Positions 15,137 through 24,435 of a DNA stretch of 64,000 bases are shown here, in pieces. Made by a program: the position numbers and the translations under genes. Positions within the stretch are counted from its first letter, which is position 1, and each line of letters opens with the position of its first letter. A model generated the notes under the pieces. That model worked only from the letters and a program-made list of their open reading frames with translations, had not been told where the DNA came from and did not search any database. This DNA comes from Acinetobacter brisouisimilis (GTDB lineage Bacteria; Pseudomonadota; Gammaproteobacteria; Pseudomonadales; Moraxellaceae): assembly GCF_000368265.1 (NCBI RefSeq), contig NZ_KB851219.1:263920-327919 (forward strand), in the 5' to 3' direction.

Positions 15137-16516
15137 GTGTCAAAACCACAAGAGTTGATAAAAGTGGCTGTCTGTAATGTAGCTCAGTTACTCAGCGGTA
15201 AAAGAATCGAGACTGTAAACCAGACATATATTCGAGGGCAATTAAGTATTCCAGAATACCAGCGTCCATATGTGTGGGGTGAAAAGCAGATTGATAAACT
15301 GATTGATGATCTAAAAGACCATAGCCAACAATTTGCTGACAGTCCTTATTATCTTGGGAGTGTGATCTTACATGCACAAGATGAATGTTTGAATATTATT
15401 GATGGGCAGCAGCGCTTAACAACACTTGCTTTACTTGGCTATCTAAATGGCGAGCTTGATGATGTATCTCTAACGTATCAAGCAAGTCTGAGTATCCAGA
15501 ATATTAAGCAAAATTTACAGTACCTTGAAAAGGTACGGAGTAAATGGGAAGAATATATAAAATTTGAAAATATTGTTGTATCACTCGTAGTAACTGAGTC
15601 AGAAGATGATGCTTATAAATTCTTTGAAACGCAAAATACAGGTGGTGTGAGGCTCACGGGGCCAGATATTATTAAAGCCCATCATTTGAGAGCTGTGCCT
15701 GTAGATTATAGAAATCACTATGCCAAAGAATGGGAAGATTTAGGTGAATTACAAGGCATAGTCATGACGCTGTTAAGAGGGCGTTATTGGAATAGTTTGA
15801 AAGGGCGAACAGTTCCTTTTTATCAAGAAAAACAAAAAAATCGAGATGAAGTAGTTGAAGAGTTTGCCAACCGAACTCTAAAACATCAAGACGATGTTGC
15901 TTATGGTCTTATTCGTGTGACATATACACCTATGACCAAACAAGCAAAGCAAGATTTGCAAAATAGTTACCAGCTTAGACAGCCGTTAAATGAAGGTATC
16001 AATAGCATTTCCTATATGGAATACTTTCAAAATTTATACCGCAAATATTATAAAGATTTAAAAGTCAGCTATTTACCAGAGTATTCTAAGTTTATTCATT
16101 GGTTAAAAGAACTAGAAGGTTGTCGTTTCCTAGAAGAGCTTTTCGTCACTGGGTTGATGTTATACATCAGTCAATTTGGTGAATATAAGCTTGATGTCTT
16201 TGCTAAGAAGTTTTTTAGGGTGGCCTATTCAAAACGTGTCAGTAATAAAAAAGCAGTAAGGGCAGATTCAATACCTGAGTTTTTAAAAGGTCATAAAGTG
16301 TTAGACCTTATAGCTTATAGCTTTACAGCAGAACAGGTTTTTGAAAGTTTAGATTGCTTTGAACTAAAAGTAGATGAAGATGGACTCAATGAAAACACGG
16401 TCAAAAGACATTTTGTTGAAGAAACCAATATATACTTTGGATTGGCAATACAACAAGTCATATATGCAGAACAATTTGCAGATCAGTTGAGTCAAACTAT
16501 ACGGAATTTGGGATAA
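15137..16516 (+). CDS. DUF262 protein (GmrS-like), first of a pair
   Basis: 459 residues starting at GTG; no in-frame ATG lies upstream. The N-terminal DUF262 domain, a ParB-like nucleotide-binding fold, shows IPEYQRPYVWGEKQI (38-52) and IIDGQQRLTTLALL (87-100), the catalytic-type DGQQR. DUF262 proteins (GmrS, SspE, BrxU relatives) act in nucleotide-dependent type IV restriction and other anti-phage systems. No DUF1524 HNH domain is visible in the C-terminal half, so on its own it should lack nuclease activity. It is followed after 5 bases by a second DUF262 gene that does have one, so the two probably form a complex. The upstream 130 bases are extremely AT-rich. Confidence 0.85.
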   Translation: MSKPQELIKVAVCNVAQLLSGKRIETVNQTYIRGQLSIPEYQRPYVWGEKQIDKLIDDLKDHSQQFADSPYYLGSVILHAQDECLNIIDGQQRLTTLALLGYLNGELDDVSLTYQASLSIQNIKQNLQYLEKVRSKWEEYIKFENIVVSLVVTESEDDAYKFFETQNTGGVRLTGPDIIKAHHLRAVPVDYRNHYAKEWEDLGELQGIVMTLLRGRYWNSLKGRTVPFYQEKQKNRDEVVEEFANRTLKHQDDVAYGLIRVTYTPMTKQAKQDLQNSYQLRQPLNEGINSISYMEYFQNLYRKYYKDLKVSYLPEYSKFIHWLKELEGCRFLEELFVTGLMLYISQFGEYKLDVFAKKFFRVAYSKRVSNKKAVRADSIPEFLKGHKVLDLIAYSFTAEQVFESLDCFELKVDEDGLNENTVKRHFVEETNIYFGLAIQQVIYAEQFADQLSQTIRNLG

Positions 16517-16521
16517 TAAGA

Positions 16522-18543
16522 ATGAATCAAGCAGTAAATACAGAGCTTTTATGCTTAAAGCACGTTGTAGATGAGAGTTATCAATTCGTTATCCCTAGCT
16601 ATCAACGTCCGTATGTATGGAGTTCAATTCATATTGAAGATTTACTCAATGATATTGAGCAGGCATTTAAAAATAAAGAACCTCATTATTTTATTGGTAC
16701 GACATTGTCATCAAAAAAAGATCATTCAACTTATGAATTAATCGATGGGCAACAGCGTACAACAACATTGATGTTATTTGCCTTGGCTTGCCATGATTAC
16801 AGAGATTCGGATTTAAAAGGGCATCCGATACTTAAAGTCTCGACTTATGATAAAAAACCGAGATTGCATTTTGAAATTCGGGAAAGAATTGAATCCTATT
16901 TGGGTTCTCAAACAGGGCTTGATGGATTTGGTAAGCCATCGCAAGATCAATTGATCGAAGATGCTTATTTGAAGCATATACATGCAGGTCTTGAGTACAT
17001 AAAACAAAGACTAAAAAAGATTAGTGAAAGTGAGTTAGATCTTAAGGAATTTATAGACTACATCTTTGAAAATGTAAGATGGATTAATAATATTATTCCT
17101 GAAAAGACAGATCTGAATAAATTGTTCTCGAGTATGAATACTTCGGGAATACAGTTAGAGCCAGTAGATATTCTGAAATCCAAAATTTTTAAAAAAATTA
17201 CTAAGAATAAGAAGCTTTATGAGGCAATTTGGGATGCTTGCCAGAATATGAATACATATTTTGAACGAGTGTTACGTAAAAAAATCGAAGCTTCATCATG
17301 GAATCAATTGAAGTATGAGCATCTTGAACAATACGATGCAGAGAAAATAGTATTTGATGTCAATGCTGAAGGACCCAAGGCACTGTCTTTGAAAGGTTTA
17401 TCTATTCAAGATATTGATAGAAAGAGGATTAATTTAGGTCCTGAAACTGACAGCGATAATGAAAAAGAGATTAAAGATCAGATAGAAGAGGATATTCCAG
17501 AGGAAGGGAAAAATCATTGTAGATCTTTTATTAGCTTCGAGTTGTTATTAATTCATGCATTGCGTATCTACAAAGTGTTAAATGATGAGAATGATATTGA
17601 AGATCGTTTGATTGCTTCAAACTTACAAAAAATTTTTAAAACCTTTGTAAATCAATCCAGTGAGAAAGAGGTAAAATTTTTTCTAGATGTATTGTGGAAA
17701 GTACGATATCAATTTGATACTTGGTGTGTTAAATGGCTAGAGAACGAAGATGGTGGTGGTGAGGAATTACGTTTAACTTCGATAAATCGACAGAAAAAGA
17801 AAGAGGCTAAAAAAGCATATTTTAATAGGACAAAGAAAGAACATTCTGCTTTAGAGCTTTTACAATGTGTGCGAATTTTTACTGGTGAACGTAGTGCGCA
17901 ATATTGGTTAACGCCATTCTTAATACACCTAATCACTGCGGAGTCTAGTTTAGGGCAAGATAAAGTTGTTGAGTGGTTAGAGAAAATTGATAATGATTTA
18001 TCATTGACAGTAGATGACGTCACTCAAAAAGTAGCGAGTTATCAACTTTGTATTGAGGATGAAATAGGAACAAAAGACTGGCAAGAAATTCAAGATTACC
18101 TAGAAAGTCAAAAAGGGACTTCTTTTGAACATTACTGGTTCCAAAAATTAGAATATGTTTTATGGAAAAACTATGGTCGTCGTACAGAGAAGAAATTTAA
18201 AAATTATCGTATTACTGCAAAAAACTCAGTAGAGCACGTGCATTCACAAAATGAAAGATATGGAGCTACTTTACAAGAATCATATTTGCACGCGTTTGGT
18301 AATTTAGCTCTACTAAGTCCAGGTCAGAACTCTGAATATAGTAATAAGCCAGTGACTGTAAAAATGGCAGAATTTGATAGAAAGCCTTCATACGATTCTT
18401 TAAAGCTTAAATGCTTATTTGATACTTTCAAAAATTCTGGAAGTAAGAATCTGAATAGGCAAGTTATTCAGACACATCAGGAGAAAATGTTGGCACTTTT
18501 GGAAAAACATTATTCTAGTATAGGGGGAATGAGTAGAAAGTAA
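16522..18543 (+). CDS. DUF262-DUF1524 protein (GmrSD-like restriction nuclease)
   Basis: 673 residues. DUF262 at the N-terminus: IPSYQRPYVWSSIHIEDLL (24-42) and LIDGQQRTTTLMLF (73-86). The C-terminus carries the DUF1524 HNH-type nuclease: EHVHSQ (about 571-576) and the typical FGNLALLSPGQNSEYSNKP (about 592-610). The combination matches single-chain GmrSD/SspE-type enzymes, which cut modified or otherwise marked phage DNA. Its operon partner upstream is a DUF262 protein without nuclease. A convergent hairpin separates it from hsdM. The central part contains a long charged segment, 290-330, probably flexible. Confidence 0.85.
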   Translation: MNQAVNTELLCLKHVVDESYQFVIPSYQRPYVWSSIHIEDLLNDIEQAFKNKEPHYFIGTTLSSKKDHSTYELIDGQQRTTTLMLFALACHDYRDSDLKGHPILKVSTYDKKPRLHFEIRERIESYLGSQTGLDGFGKPSQDQLIEDAYLKHIHAGLEYIKQRLKKISESELDLKEFIDYIFENVRWINNIIPEKTDLNKLFSSMNTSGIQLEPVDILKSKIFKKITKNKKLYEAIWDACQNMNTYFERVLRKKIEASSWNQLKYEHLEQYDAEKIVFDVNAEGPKALSLKGLSIQDIDRKRINLGPETDSDNEKEIKDQIEEDIPEEGKNHCRSFISFELLLIHALRIYKVLNDENDIEDRLIASNLQKIFKTFVNQSSEKEVKFFLDVLWKVRYQFDTWCVKWLENEDGGGEELRLTSINRQKKKEAKKAYFNRTKKEHSALELLQCVRIFTGERSAQYWLTPFLIHLITAESSLGQDKVVEWLEKIDNDLSLTVDDVTQKVASYQLCIEDEIGTKDWQEIQDYLESQKGTSFEHYWFQKLEYVLWKNYGRRTEKKFKNYRITAKNSVEHVHSQNERYGATLQESYLHAFGNLALLSPGQNSEYSNKPVTVKMAEFDRKPSYDSLKLKCLFDTFKNSGSKNLNRQVIQTHQEKMLALLEKHYSSIGGMSRK

Positions 18544-18579
18544 TTATGGCAACTATTCATCAAAGGCTCAAAAAATTAA

Positions 18580-18606
18580 AGCTAGGCTAATAGAAGTAGC
18601 CTAGCT
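18580..18606. terminator. Convergent terminator between DUF262 operon and hsd operon
   Basis: AGCTAGGCTA (18580-18589) / TAGCCTAGCT (18597-18606), loop ATAGAAG. The T-tract is good in the minus direction (for hsdM) and weak in the plus direction. Confidence 0.75.
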
Positions 18607-18611
18607 CTATA

Positions 18612-20069
18612 TTAATTTTTCAAACTTAAAGATACTGATTTAAAAGCTTCTAATGCTGCTTCTAAATGCTCAATAATTTCTTGTTGAAGTACGACAGGTG
18701 AAGGCAAGTCATCAAGATTATCTAAGCTGCTATCTTTTAACCAAAAGATATCCAGACTGGTTTTGTCACGTGCGATAATATCTTCGTAAGGATAGTATTT
18801 GAATCGATCAGTTTCCTTGCGTTCAAAACGATTTTCAGGGTTATAGCATGTGATAAAGTCATCTAAATCAGCTTTACGAAGTTGGCGAGTTTTTAGCGTA
18901 AAACGCATGTTGGTCCTAAGGTCATAGAACCAAATACCTTTGGTTTGGATTTGCTCTGATTTAGGTTTGTTATCAAAGAAGATGACGTTTGCCTTTACTC
19001 CATTTGCGTAGAAGATACCTGTAGGTAAGCGCAGAATGGTGTGTACATCACATCCAGTCAGTAGCTTTTTACGTACACGCTCGCCAACACCACCTTCGAA
19101 AAGTACGTTATCAGGTAAAACAACAGCAGCTTTACCATCTGCTTTCAGCATACTTACGATGTGCTGTAAGAAGTTTAATTGTTTATTTGATGTCGTTACC
19201 CAAAAGTCAGGACGTTCATAAGTGAGGGACTCTTTATCTTCTTCACCTTCCTCGTTGGTCAAAGTCATACTACTTTTTTTGCCAAAAGGAGGATTGGCTA
19301 AGACGTAATCTACTTTTACAGAAGGCTCACTGATTAAGGCATCTGCACGAGCAATATGTGGTTCATCTGTAAGATGACCAACGTTATGTAGATATAAGTT
19401 CATCAAGCATAAGCGACGGGTACTTGCGACGATCTCATTACCAAAGAATGTTTTTTCTTTTAAGAATTCAGCTTGTTTATTATCTAACTTTTGAGCCAAT
19501 AAGTATTTATGAGCACCTAGGAAAAAACCACCTGTACCACATGCAGGATCTGCAATTGTTTTCATCGGTTTAGGGCGAACACATTCAACAATGGCATCGA
19601 TGACAGGGCGGGGAGTAAAGTACTGACCAGCGCCACTTTTGGTATCTTCTGCATTTTTCTGCAAAAGACCTTCGTACATATCACCTTTTACGTCAGCACC
19701 AATACCACTCCATGTGTCTTCATTGATTAGAGATACTAAGCGATGTAGTTTTGCAGGATCTTGAATTTTATTTTGTGCTTTAAAGAAAATAGCACCTAAC
19801 ATGCCTGACATTGTGCCAAGCTTATTGAGTACTTTGATGTAATGAGCTTCAAGAGCAGCACCTTTTAAGTTAAGGAGACTTTCCCAGTCGTAGTTAGTAG
19901 GAATACCAACATCAACTGACTCAAATGGATTTAGTGTTTTTTGCTCATGAGCCATTTTTAAGAAAAGTAAGAATGTGAGCTGTTCTAGATAATCACCATA
20001 TCCCACACCATCATCACGTAAGGTATGGCAAAAATTCCAAATTTTGGAGATAAGAGTTGTTGCATTCAT
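18612..20069 (-). CDS. hsdM: Type I restriction-modification methyltransferase subunit HsdM
   Basis: 485 residues, usual HsdM length. N-terminal HsdM_N helical domain, then the N6-adenine methyltransferase fold with AdoMet motif I DPACGTGGF (174-182) and catalytic motif IV NPPFG (259-263). It methylates adenine in the HsdS-recognised sequence and is also required for restriction. It is the last gene of the minus-strand cluster; 58 bases separate it from the HNH gene upstream, while all other genes of the cluster overlap. The order R-S-A-B-M is unusual, since M normally neighbours S. Confidence 0.95.
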   Translation of the reverse strand: MNATTLISKIWNFCHTLRDDGVGYGDYLEQLTFLLFLKMAHEQKTLNPFESVDVGIPTNYDWESLLNLKGAALEAHYIKVLNKLGTMSGMLGAIFFKAQNKIQDPAKLHRLVSLINEDTWSGIGADVKGDMYEGLLQKNAEDTKSGAGQYFTPRPVIDAIVECVRPKPMKTIADPACGTGGFFLGAHKYLLAQKLDNKQAEFLKEKTFFGNEIVASTRRLCLMNLYLHNVGHLTDEPHIARADALISEPSVKVDYVLANPPFGKKSSMTLTNEEGEEDKESLTYERPDFWVTTSNKQLNFLQHIVSMLKADGKAAVVLPDNVLFEGGVGERVRKKLLTGCDVHTILRLPTGIFYANGVKANVIFFDNKPKSEQIQTKGIWFYDLRTNMRFTLKTRQLRKADLDDFITCYNPENRFERKETDRFKYYPYEDIIARDKTSLDIFWLKDSSLDNLDDLPSPVVLQQEIIEHLEAALEAFKSVSLSLKN

Positions 20070-20127
20070 GAATCACAAGCACAGTTTAAAGAGCTGTAAT
20101 ATTGTATAGATATTGGCAATGCTTTGC

Positions 20128-20910
20128 TCACATCATTTGAAATAATAGATCTATCCAAGGTTTGTCCTTATGCCCTTGAATGATACATCTAGCGAAAGTT
20201 GATAGTGGGCTCTCTGGCTTAATTAATCTACATAAATCTTTAAGTTTATTGGTGAATGCAGTTCGAGACACGGGTTCGTTTATAGTTGAAAAATAATCAT
20301 TTGCTTCATTAATCCATTCATTAATTTGTAGTGCAAGTTGCTTGCGCATTTCGACCAATTCAGAATGATGTAAATGATAGTATTGGACAGACTCTTCTAA
20401 TCTCTGTTTATCAATTTCAGTTGCTAAAAAACTTGGTTTTGGTATTCCTTCATCATCGAACATCATGATAGAGGAGCTTGATGGGTCACAAGGGTCTAAG
20501 AGAATATATTTTTCTGATCTTAATTCTGCATGATTTTTAGCTTTAGTGGTTGGATCAAAGAGTGGGAAATAATTTCCTTTGCCACCCTTTTGCCCAGTAG
20601 CATGGTCAGTTCTTCTTGAATTACAAAAAGTGCATGCGAACCTGAAATTGTTAGGATTATAGGTAAGCCATTTATATTTTGATTTAGGTCTAAAATGATC
20701 CACAGCATTGTCAGATCGGTTTTCTCGGGCTTCACAATACCAACATTTACCATGAGATAATGCTTTGAGTTCTTCTTTTAACTCAGTCCAAATATTAGGG
20801 TAATTTGATGAATTCAAATCAGGGTCACTATCTATTGTCGCTTGTGTAATAGTAGCCCTGTTTAGCCAATCAGTTGATACGTTTAGTTTTGTCAGATCAA
20901 TCCATCTCAT
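20128..20910 (-). CDS. ptuB: HNH nuclease, PtuB-like (TIGR02646-type)
   Basis: 260 residues. Zinc-stabilised HNH core: CWYC (56-59), DHFRPKSKY (71-79), NPNNFRFACTFCN (85-97) with the second Cys pair at 93 and 96. This is the TIGR02646 pattern of the nuclease partner in Septu (PtuB) and retron-linked AAA-HNH pairs, which degrade DNA when the partner ATPase is triggered by infection. The ATG overlaps the stop of the ATPase gene by 4 bases, implying coupled translation. The gene lies inside the type I restriction operon, between hsdS and hsdM. Naming as ptuB rests on the AAA-HNH arrangement; the precise Septu subtype is not determined. Confidence 0.8.
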   Translation of the reverse strand: MRWIDLTKLNVSTDWLNRATITQATIDSDPDLNSSNYPNIWTELKEELKALSHGKCWYCEARENRSDNAVDHFRPKSKYKWLTYNPNNFRFACTFCNSRRTDHATGQKGGKGNYFPLFDPTTKAKNHAELRSEKYILLDPCDPSSSSIMMFDDEGIPKPSFLATEIDKQRLEESVQYYHLHHSELVEMRKQLALQINEWINEANDYFSTINEPVSRTAFTNKLKDLCRLIKPESPLSTFARCIIQGHKDKPWIDLLFQMM

Positions 20911-22673
20911 GTTTGATCCTCATTGTTTTGATTAAGTATAGCCTGAATAATTTCTTCTGCGATTTTTAGTTGCTCGGACGTATCACTATAAGGTTGATTA
21001 TCCTGTTGTAATTTATTTTTTTCGTGATTATGAAGCGCTTTGAGATATCGTTCATATTGTGAATCACGCATTGAAAACCTAAAGCCAAGATCTTCAAGTT
21101 CATTATTAATTTGCATCAACTCGGTTCTTTCATCATCAGTTAAAGGAGTTTCCTTAACTGTGAATATATTCTTGCGCTCGAGTAATTTCTGAGTATATGT
21201 GTCTAGGCTGGAATTTAAGCCAAACATATCACTTGTAATAATTCCTGCATACCCCATACCTCGTGGATCAATATCAGGTTCTTTAGATTTAATTGATTGA
21301 TCTAAATCCCGATGCAAAATTTGAATTTGTTGCTTTTTAAGCTCTGCAATTGCAATTGGATTGTGTGTAGTTAATACAATATGACTGTTTGTTCTTACTC
21401 CACTGCTTTCATTTTTCATGAAATCTTCTAAATATTTTAAATATTCAACCGACCATTTAGGGTTTAGGTGAGTATCAGGTTCATCAAGTAAATAAAGACT
21501 TTCATCTTCATTCGTAAAACGTAGCAAGCCTAAAACTGTCAGTAATTGTTGTTCACCTTCACTCAATTCTTTAAATGTGACAGCGTCAAGATTCTTTTTT
21601 AACTTAACTCGTATATGAACGGCTTCAATTAATTCAGAAACATAAGTACTTTCTAAATCACGAAATAGGATTTGTGCTTCTTTGTGCTCCATGAGTCTTT
21701 GAAAAGACGTCATATCTTTGAGAAATAAATATTGATATTCACGAGTTTTCTTATTCCACAGGCTGCTTTTAGAGCTTTTTGTGAATTTGATAGGTGCTAA
21801 TGAAAGATCGTAAAGTTCGCTTAGAAACTCTCTAACGACTCCTTTTGCATCCCAGAGTCTCGGATCGCCATCATCATTTTTATTTGTCCAAGAGGGTTGG
21901 CGCAGTTCAAATAAAATTGATTCAATTCCAGACTCAGCATCAATACCTAACTGATTTTCTAAAAAAGATTTAATGATTTCATCTTGTTTAAATAAAAAAG
22001 CTAAAAGGACAAATTGACTATGAATAGGAAGGGCATAGAACATGTGTTTGAAACCGACTTCCTCGGGAGTTTTACCATTTCTCAATTTTTTATCAAATTT
22101 TTCTATATATGGATCAAAAATTTCCTTCATTCTGGTGCTTAAGCCAGAATAATAACTAAATACAAATTTAGGTAAGAATTCACTATTCTCAGCTGTAAAT
22201 TTTGTAAAAGAGACACTAATAGGTTTAGGTAAATCAGTACTTTGTTCTTTAGGATCAATGTTCGGCTTATGATCAGCTTCGAATAAATCAGATTGTTTTA
22301 GCTCAACTAAATTTACATATGATTGTTCTTTAGCTGATGGTTCTAAAACTGCTTGAAATGGGATGTATGAAAAAACAAATTTATCTTTCTCTAAATCGGG
22401 ATCCGCTTGAATAGTGACATATTTTTTGTTGATGCCTGATCCGATTTCATATTTAAGCTCATAAGCAAAGGCTGGTATCTTTTCTTTTTGGATTAAATTT
22501 CTAAAAATAATAGCAAGTGCTTCTAATACATTAGATTTTCCAGTTCCATTCCAGCCAATAACGACAGTGATTGATTGATGTTCATTGAAGTCGATAAAGA
22601 CATCTTTTAAATTTTTAAATTGATGGGTAGGGCTATCCTTAGCACTCCCGATCTTTAAGTAATCAAGACGCAT
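20907..22673 (-). CDS. ptuA: AAA ATPase, PtuA-like (Septu)
   Basis: 588 residues, an SMC/RecF-like ATPase. Walker A GWNGTGKSN (40-48), ABC-type signature LSEGEQQ (370-376), Walker B LYLLDEPDTHLN (393-404), H-loop LTTHNP (434-439). The segment between is helical and would form the hairpin arm. A C-terminal extension of about 100 residues is charged. With the HNH gene downstream it forms the two-gene Septu arrangement. It overlaps the end of hsdS by 11 bases, so it is translated as part of the restriction operon. A related but different pair is found at 46.7-48.9 kb. Confidence 0.85.
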   Translation of the reverse strand: MRLDYLKIGSAKDSPTHQFKNLKDVFIDFNEHQSITVVIGWNGTGKSNVLEALAIIFRNLIQKEKIPAFAYELKYEIGSGINKKYVTIQADPDLEKDKFVFSYIPFQAVLEPSAKEQSYVNLVELKQSDLFEADHKPNIDPKEQSTDLPKPISVSFTKFTAENSEFLPKFVFSYYSGLSTRMKEIFDPYIEKFDKKLRNGKTPEEVGFKHMFYALPIHSQFVLLAFLFKQDEIIKSFLENQLGIDAESGIESILFELRQPSWTNKNDDGDPRLWDAKGVVREFLSELYDLSLAPIKFTKSSKSSLWNKKTREYQYLFLKDMTSFQRLMEHKEAQILFRDLESTYVSELIEAVHIRVKLKKNLDAVTFKELSEGEQQLLTVLGLLRFTNEDESLYLLDEPDTHLNPKWSVEYLKYLEDFMKNESSGVRTNSHIVLTTHNPIAIAELKKQQIQILHRDLDQSIKSKEPDIDPRGMGYAGIITSDMFGLNSSLDTYTQKLLERKNIFTVKETPLTDDERTELMQINNELEDLGFRFSMRDSQYERYLKALHNHEKNKLQQDNQPYSDTSEQLKIAEEIIQAILNQNNEDQT

Positions 22674-24435
22674 CTGTATTATCCTTGAGTTTGATCAGAT
22701 CTTGTTCTTTGTTATTTTGTTGATCTGGCTTTACCGTGATTTTGTCATTTAGACTCAGTGTGCGGAGTTGTTCGTAAAATTGCTCGATTTCTTCAATTTT
22801 ACTTTTACCATTTAGTCCAAAAGTAGTTGCTAGGTCTTGTCCTGAAATCCAATCTGACTGATTTTTTAGAATGTCGAGGATAGTTTTAGACATACCAACT
22901 TCCTTTTTTGATTTTGAGGCTGAGAGTTTTTTTGATGTAGCTTTTTTTACTAAAGCTTCTGCTTCACGTTGTTGCTGAATACGTGCTAACAAAACTTGAG
23001 CAGGTTCATCACTTGGATCTTGAGGTACAAGCTTTCCAGCAAAAGCATCCTTCAAAATATTAAGTTTTTGATTTGATGCTTGTTTCAGAGTTATTTCTAA
23101 CGAATCAAATTGATTAGACATATTTTCTAACTCTAAAGATACTAAATTCGTTAGATATAGTTGTTCTGTTAATGGTGGTAAAGCAATAGGAGTTTGTTTT
23201 ATATCTTCACCAGAAACACCAGTTTGACCAGATGTAGTTTTAGCTCTAGATTTGACATAAGCTCTTGAATGCCCAATATTTGCAGCTAATTCAATCCAAT
23301 TTGATAATATTTCACCCAATATAGGTTGAGCTCTGATGAGTTTATCAGGGTGTAGCATAGGCTCATCAATATCTCTGACAACACCAAAGACGCCTAATAA
23401 ATCTATGCTGCCGTTATAACGAGTTATCAAAATATCATTATTTTTGATAATGAAATTTTTAACATCTTCGAAGGGCAAATCAAGATGTCTGCATTCATCT
23501 AAGTACACTTTCATTGCTCTTACAGCATTGATTCTTAGGATAGGATAGCCTTTTTGCTCAGTATTAGGTTTTGGAGACATCCCATTTCGAATTGGGTACG
23601 CAAGCTGATCTAAGCTAGCCCATGTCCAACTTTTAGGTAGCTTAGGTAAATTTATAGAGTCGTAAGGTTGAATAGGCTCAGGATATTTGTTCTGCCAATT
23701 CTTAGGTGGATTTTTCCCTTTTTCCGCAAACTCTTTAAGTTTCTCTTGTTCCCAACGTTCACGGCGTTCTTTTAAAATACGTGCTAAAAGTTGTTCACCA
23801 GTCTCTAAAACTTCATTTTGAGATTCACGCCATTCTTTACTCAGCTCACCTTCAACAGCAGACTTTAATAAAGACTGACGATAAAGCTCTAATTTCTTCT
23901 GAGCTGTTTCAAGCTCTTCGATTCCATTATCTAGTTCGCTAAATAATTCATCAACTTTGCAAACTATTTTTTCTTGTTCATTAATTGGTGCAATAGGAAT
24001 AGTAAAGTTAGACAGTTTTGAAGCATTCAAATTTTGTACCGCAATTCCAGCACTTTTTTGCTTTACTAAGTCCCAGTATTGAGGAGTATTAAGGTAATAG
24101 GAGAAATATTTTGAATTTATTAATGGTCTAAATCTGATTAGATATGATGCAAATACGGAAGATTTAGGATTTTGAACTAATATTGAATAGCCAACAGATC
24201 CTGCCCGAGAAATTAAAATATCCCCATCATAGAGTTTAAATTTTTCTAACTCTTCACTACTTACATCACAAAATGGCACATTATTCCAATCGATAGAACC
24301 TGAAGTAATGTCAGTAGTTCTAACATAATGGATGTTGCCAGAATGCTGAGCTTTGGCGGTAAATCCATATTGTGAGGGTAGAGATATTTCACCAAGGGTA
24401 GAAATAGCCCAACTTTTAGGTAATGTATTACTCAT
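22663..24435 (-). CDS. hsdS: Type I restriction specificity subunit HsdS with C-terminal extension
   Basis: 590 residues, about 130 more than usual. Target-recognition domain 1 begins LPKSWAISTLGEIS; the first conserved helix follows (KVDELFSELDNGIEELETAQ and LYRQSLLKSAVEG, about 165-200). TRD2 begins LPKSWTWASLDQLA (about 270), and a second conserved helix (KLNILKDAFAGKLVPQDP) ends near 475. The additional C-terminus has a Lys/Ser-rich linker (about 492-510) and a small winged-helix-like domain (SKTILDILKNQSDWISGQDL). Two half-sites imply a bipartite recognition sequence. It overlaps hsdR by 4 bases and the ATPase gene by 11 bases. Confidence 0.95.
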   Translation of the reverse strand: MSNTLPKSWAISTLGEISLPSQYGFTAKAQHSGNIHYVRTTDITSGSIDWNNVPFCDVSSEELEKFKLYDGDILISRAGSVGYSILVQNPKSSVFASYLIRFRPLINSKYFSYYLNTPQYWDLVKQKSAGIAVQNLNASKLSNFTIPIAPINEQEKIVCKVDELFSELDNGIEELETAQKKLELYRQSLLKSAVEGELSKEWRESQNEVLETGEQLLARILKERRERWEQEKLKEFAEKGKNPPKNWQNKYPEPIQPYDSINLPKLPKSWTWASLDQLAYPIRNGMSPKPNTEQKGYPILRINAVRAMKVYLDECRHLDLPFEDVKNFIIKNNDILITRYNGSIDLLGVFGVVRDIDEPMLHPDKLIRAQPILGEILSNWIELAANIGHSRAYVKSRAKTTSGQTGVSGEDIKQTPIALPPLTEQLYLTNLVSLELENMSNQFDSLEITLKQASNQKLNILKDAFAGKLVPQDPSDEPAQVLLARIQQQREAEALVKKATSKKLSASKSKKEVGMSKTILDILKNQSDWISGQDLATTFGLNGKSKIEEIEQFYEQLRTLSLNDKITVKPDQQNNKEQDLIKLKDNTDAS

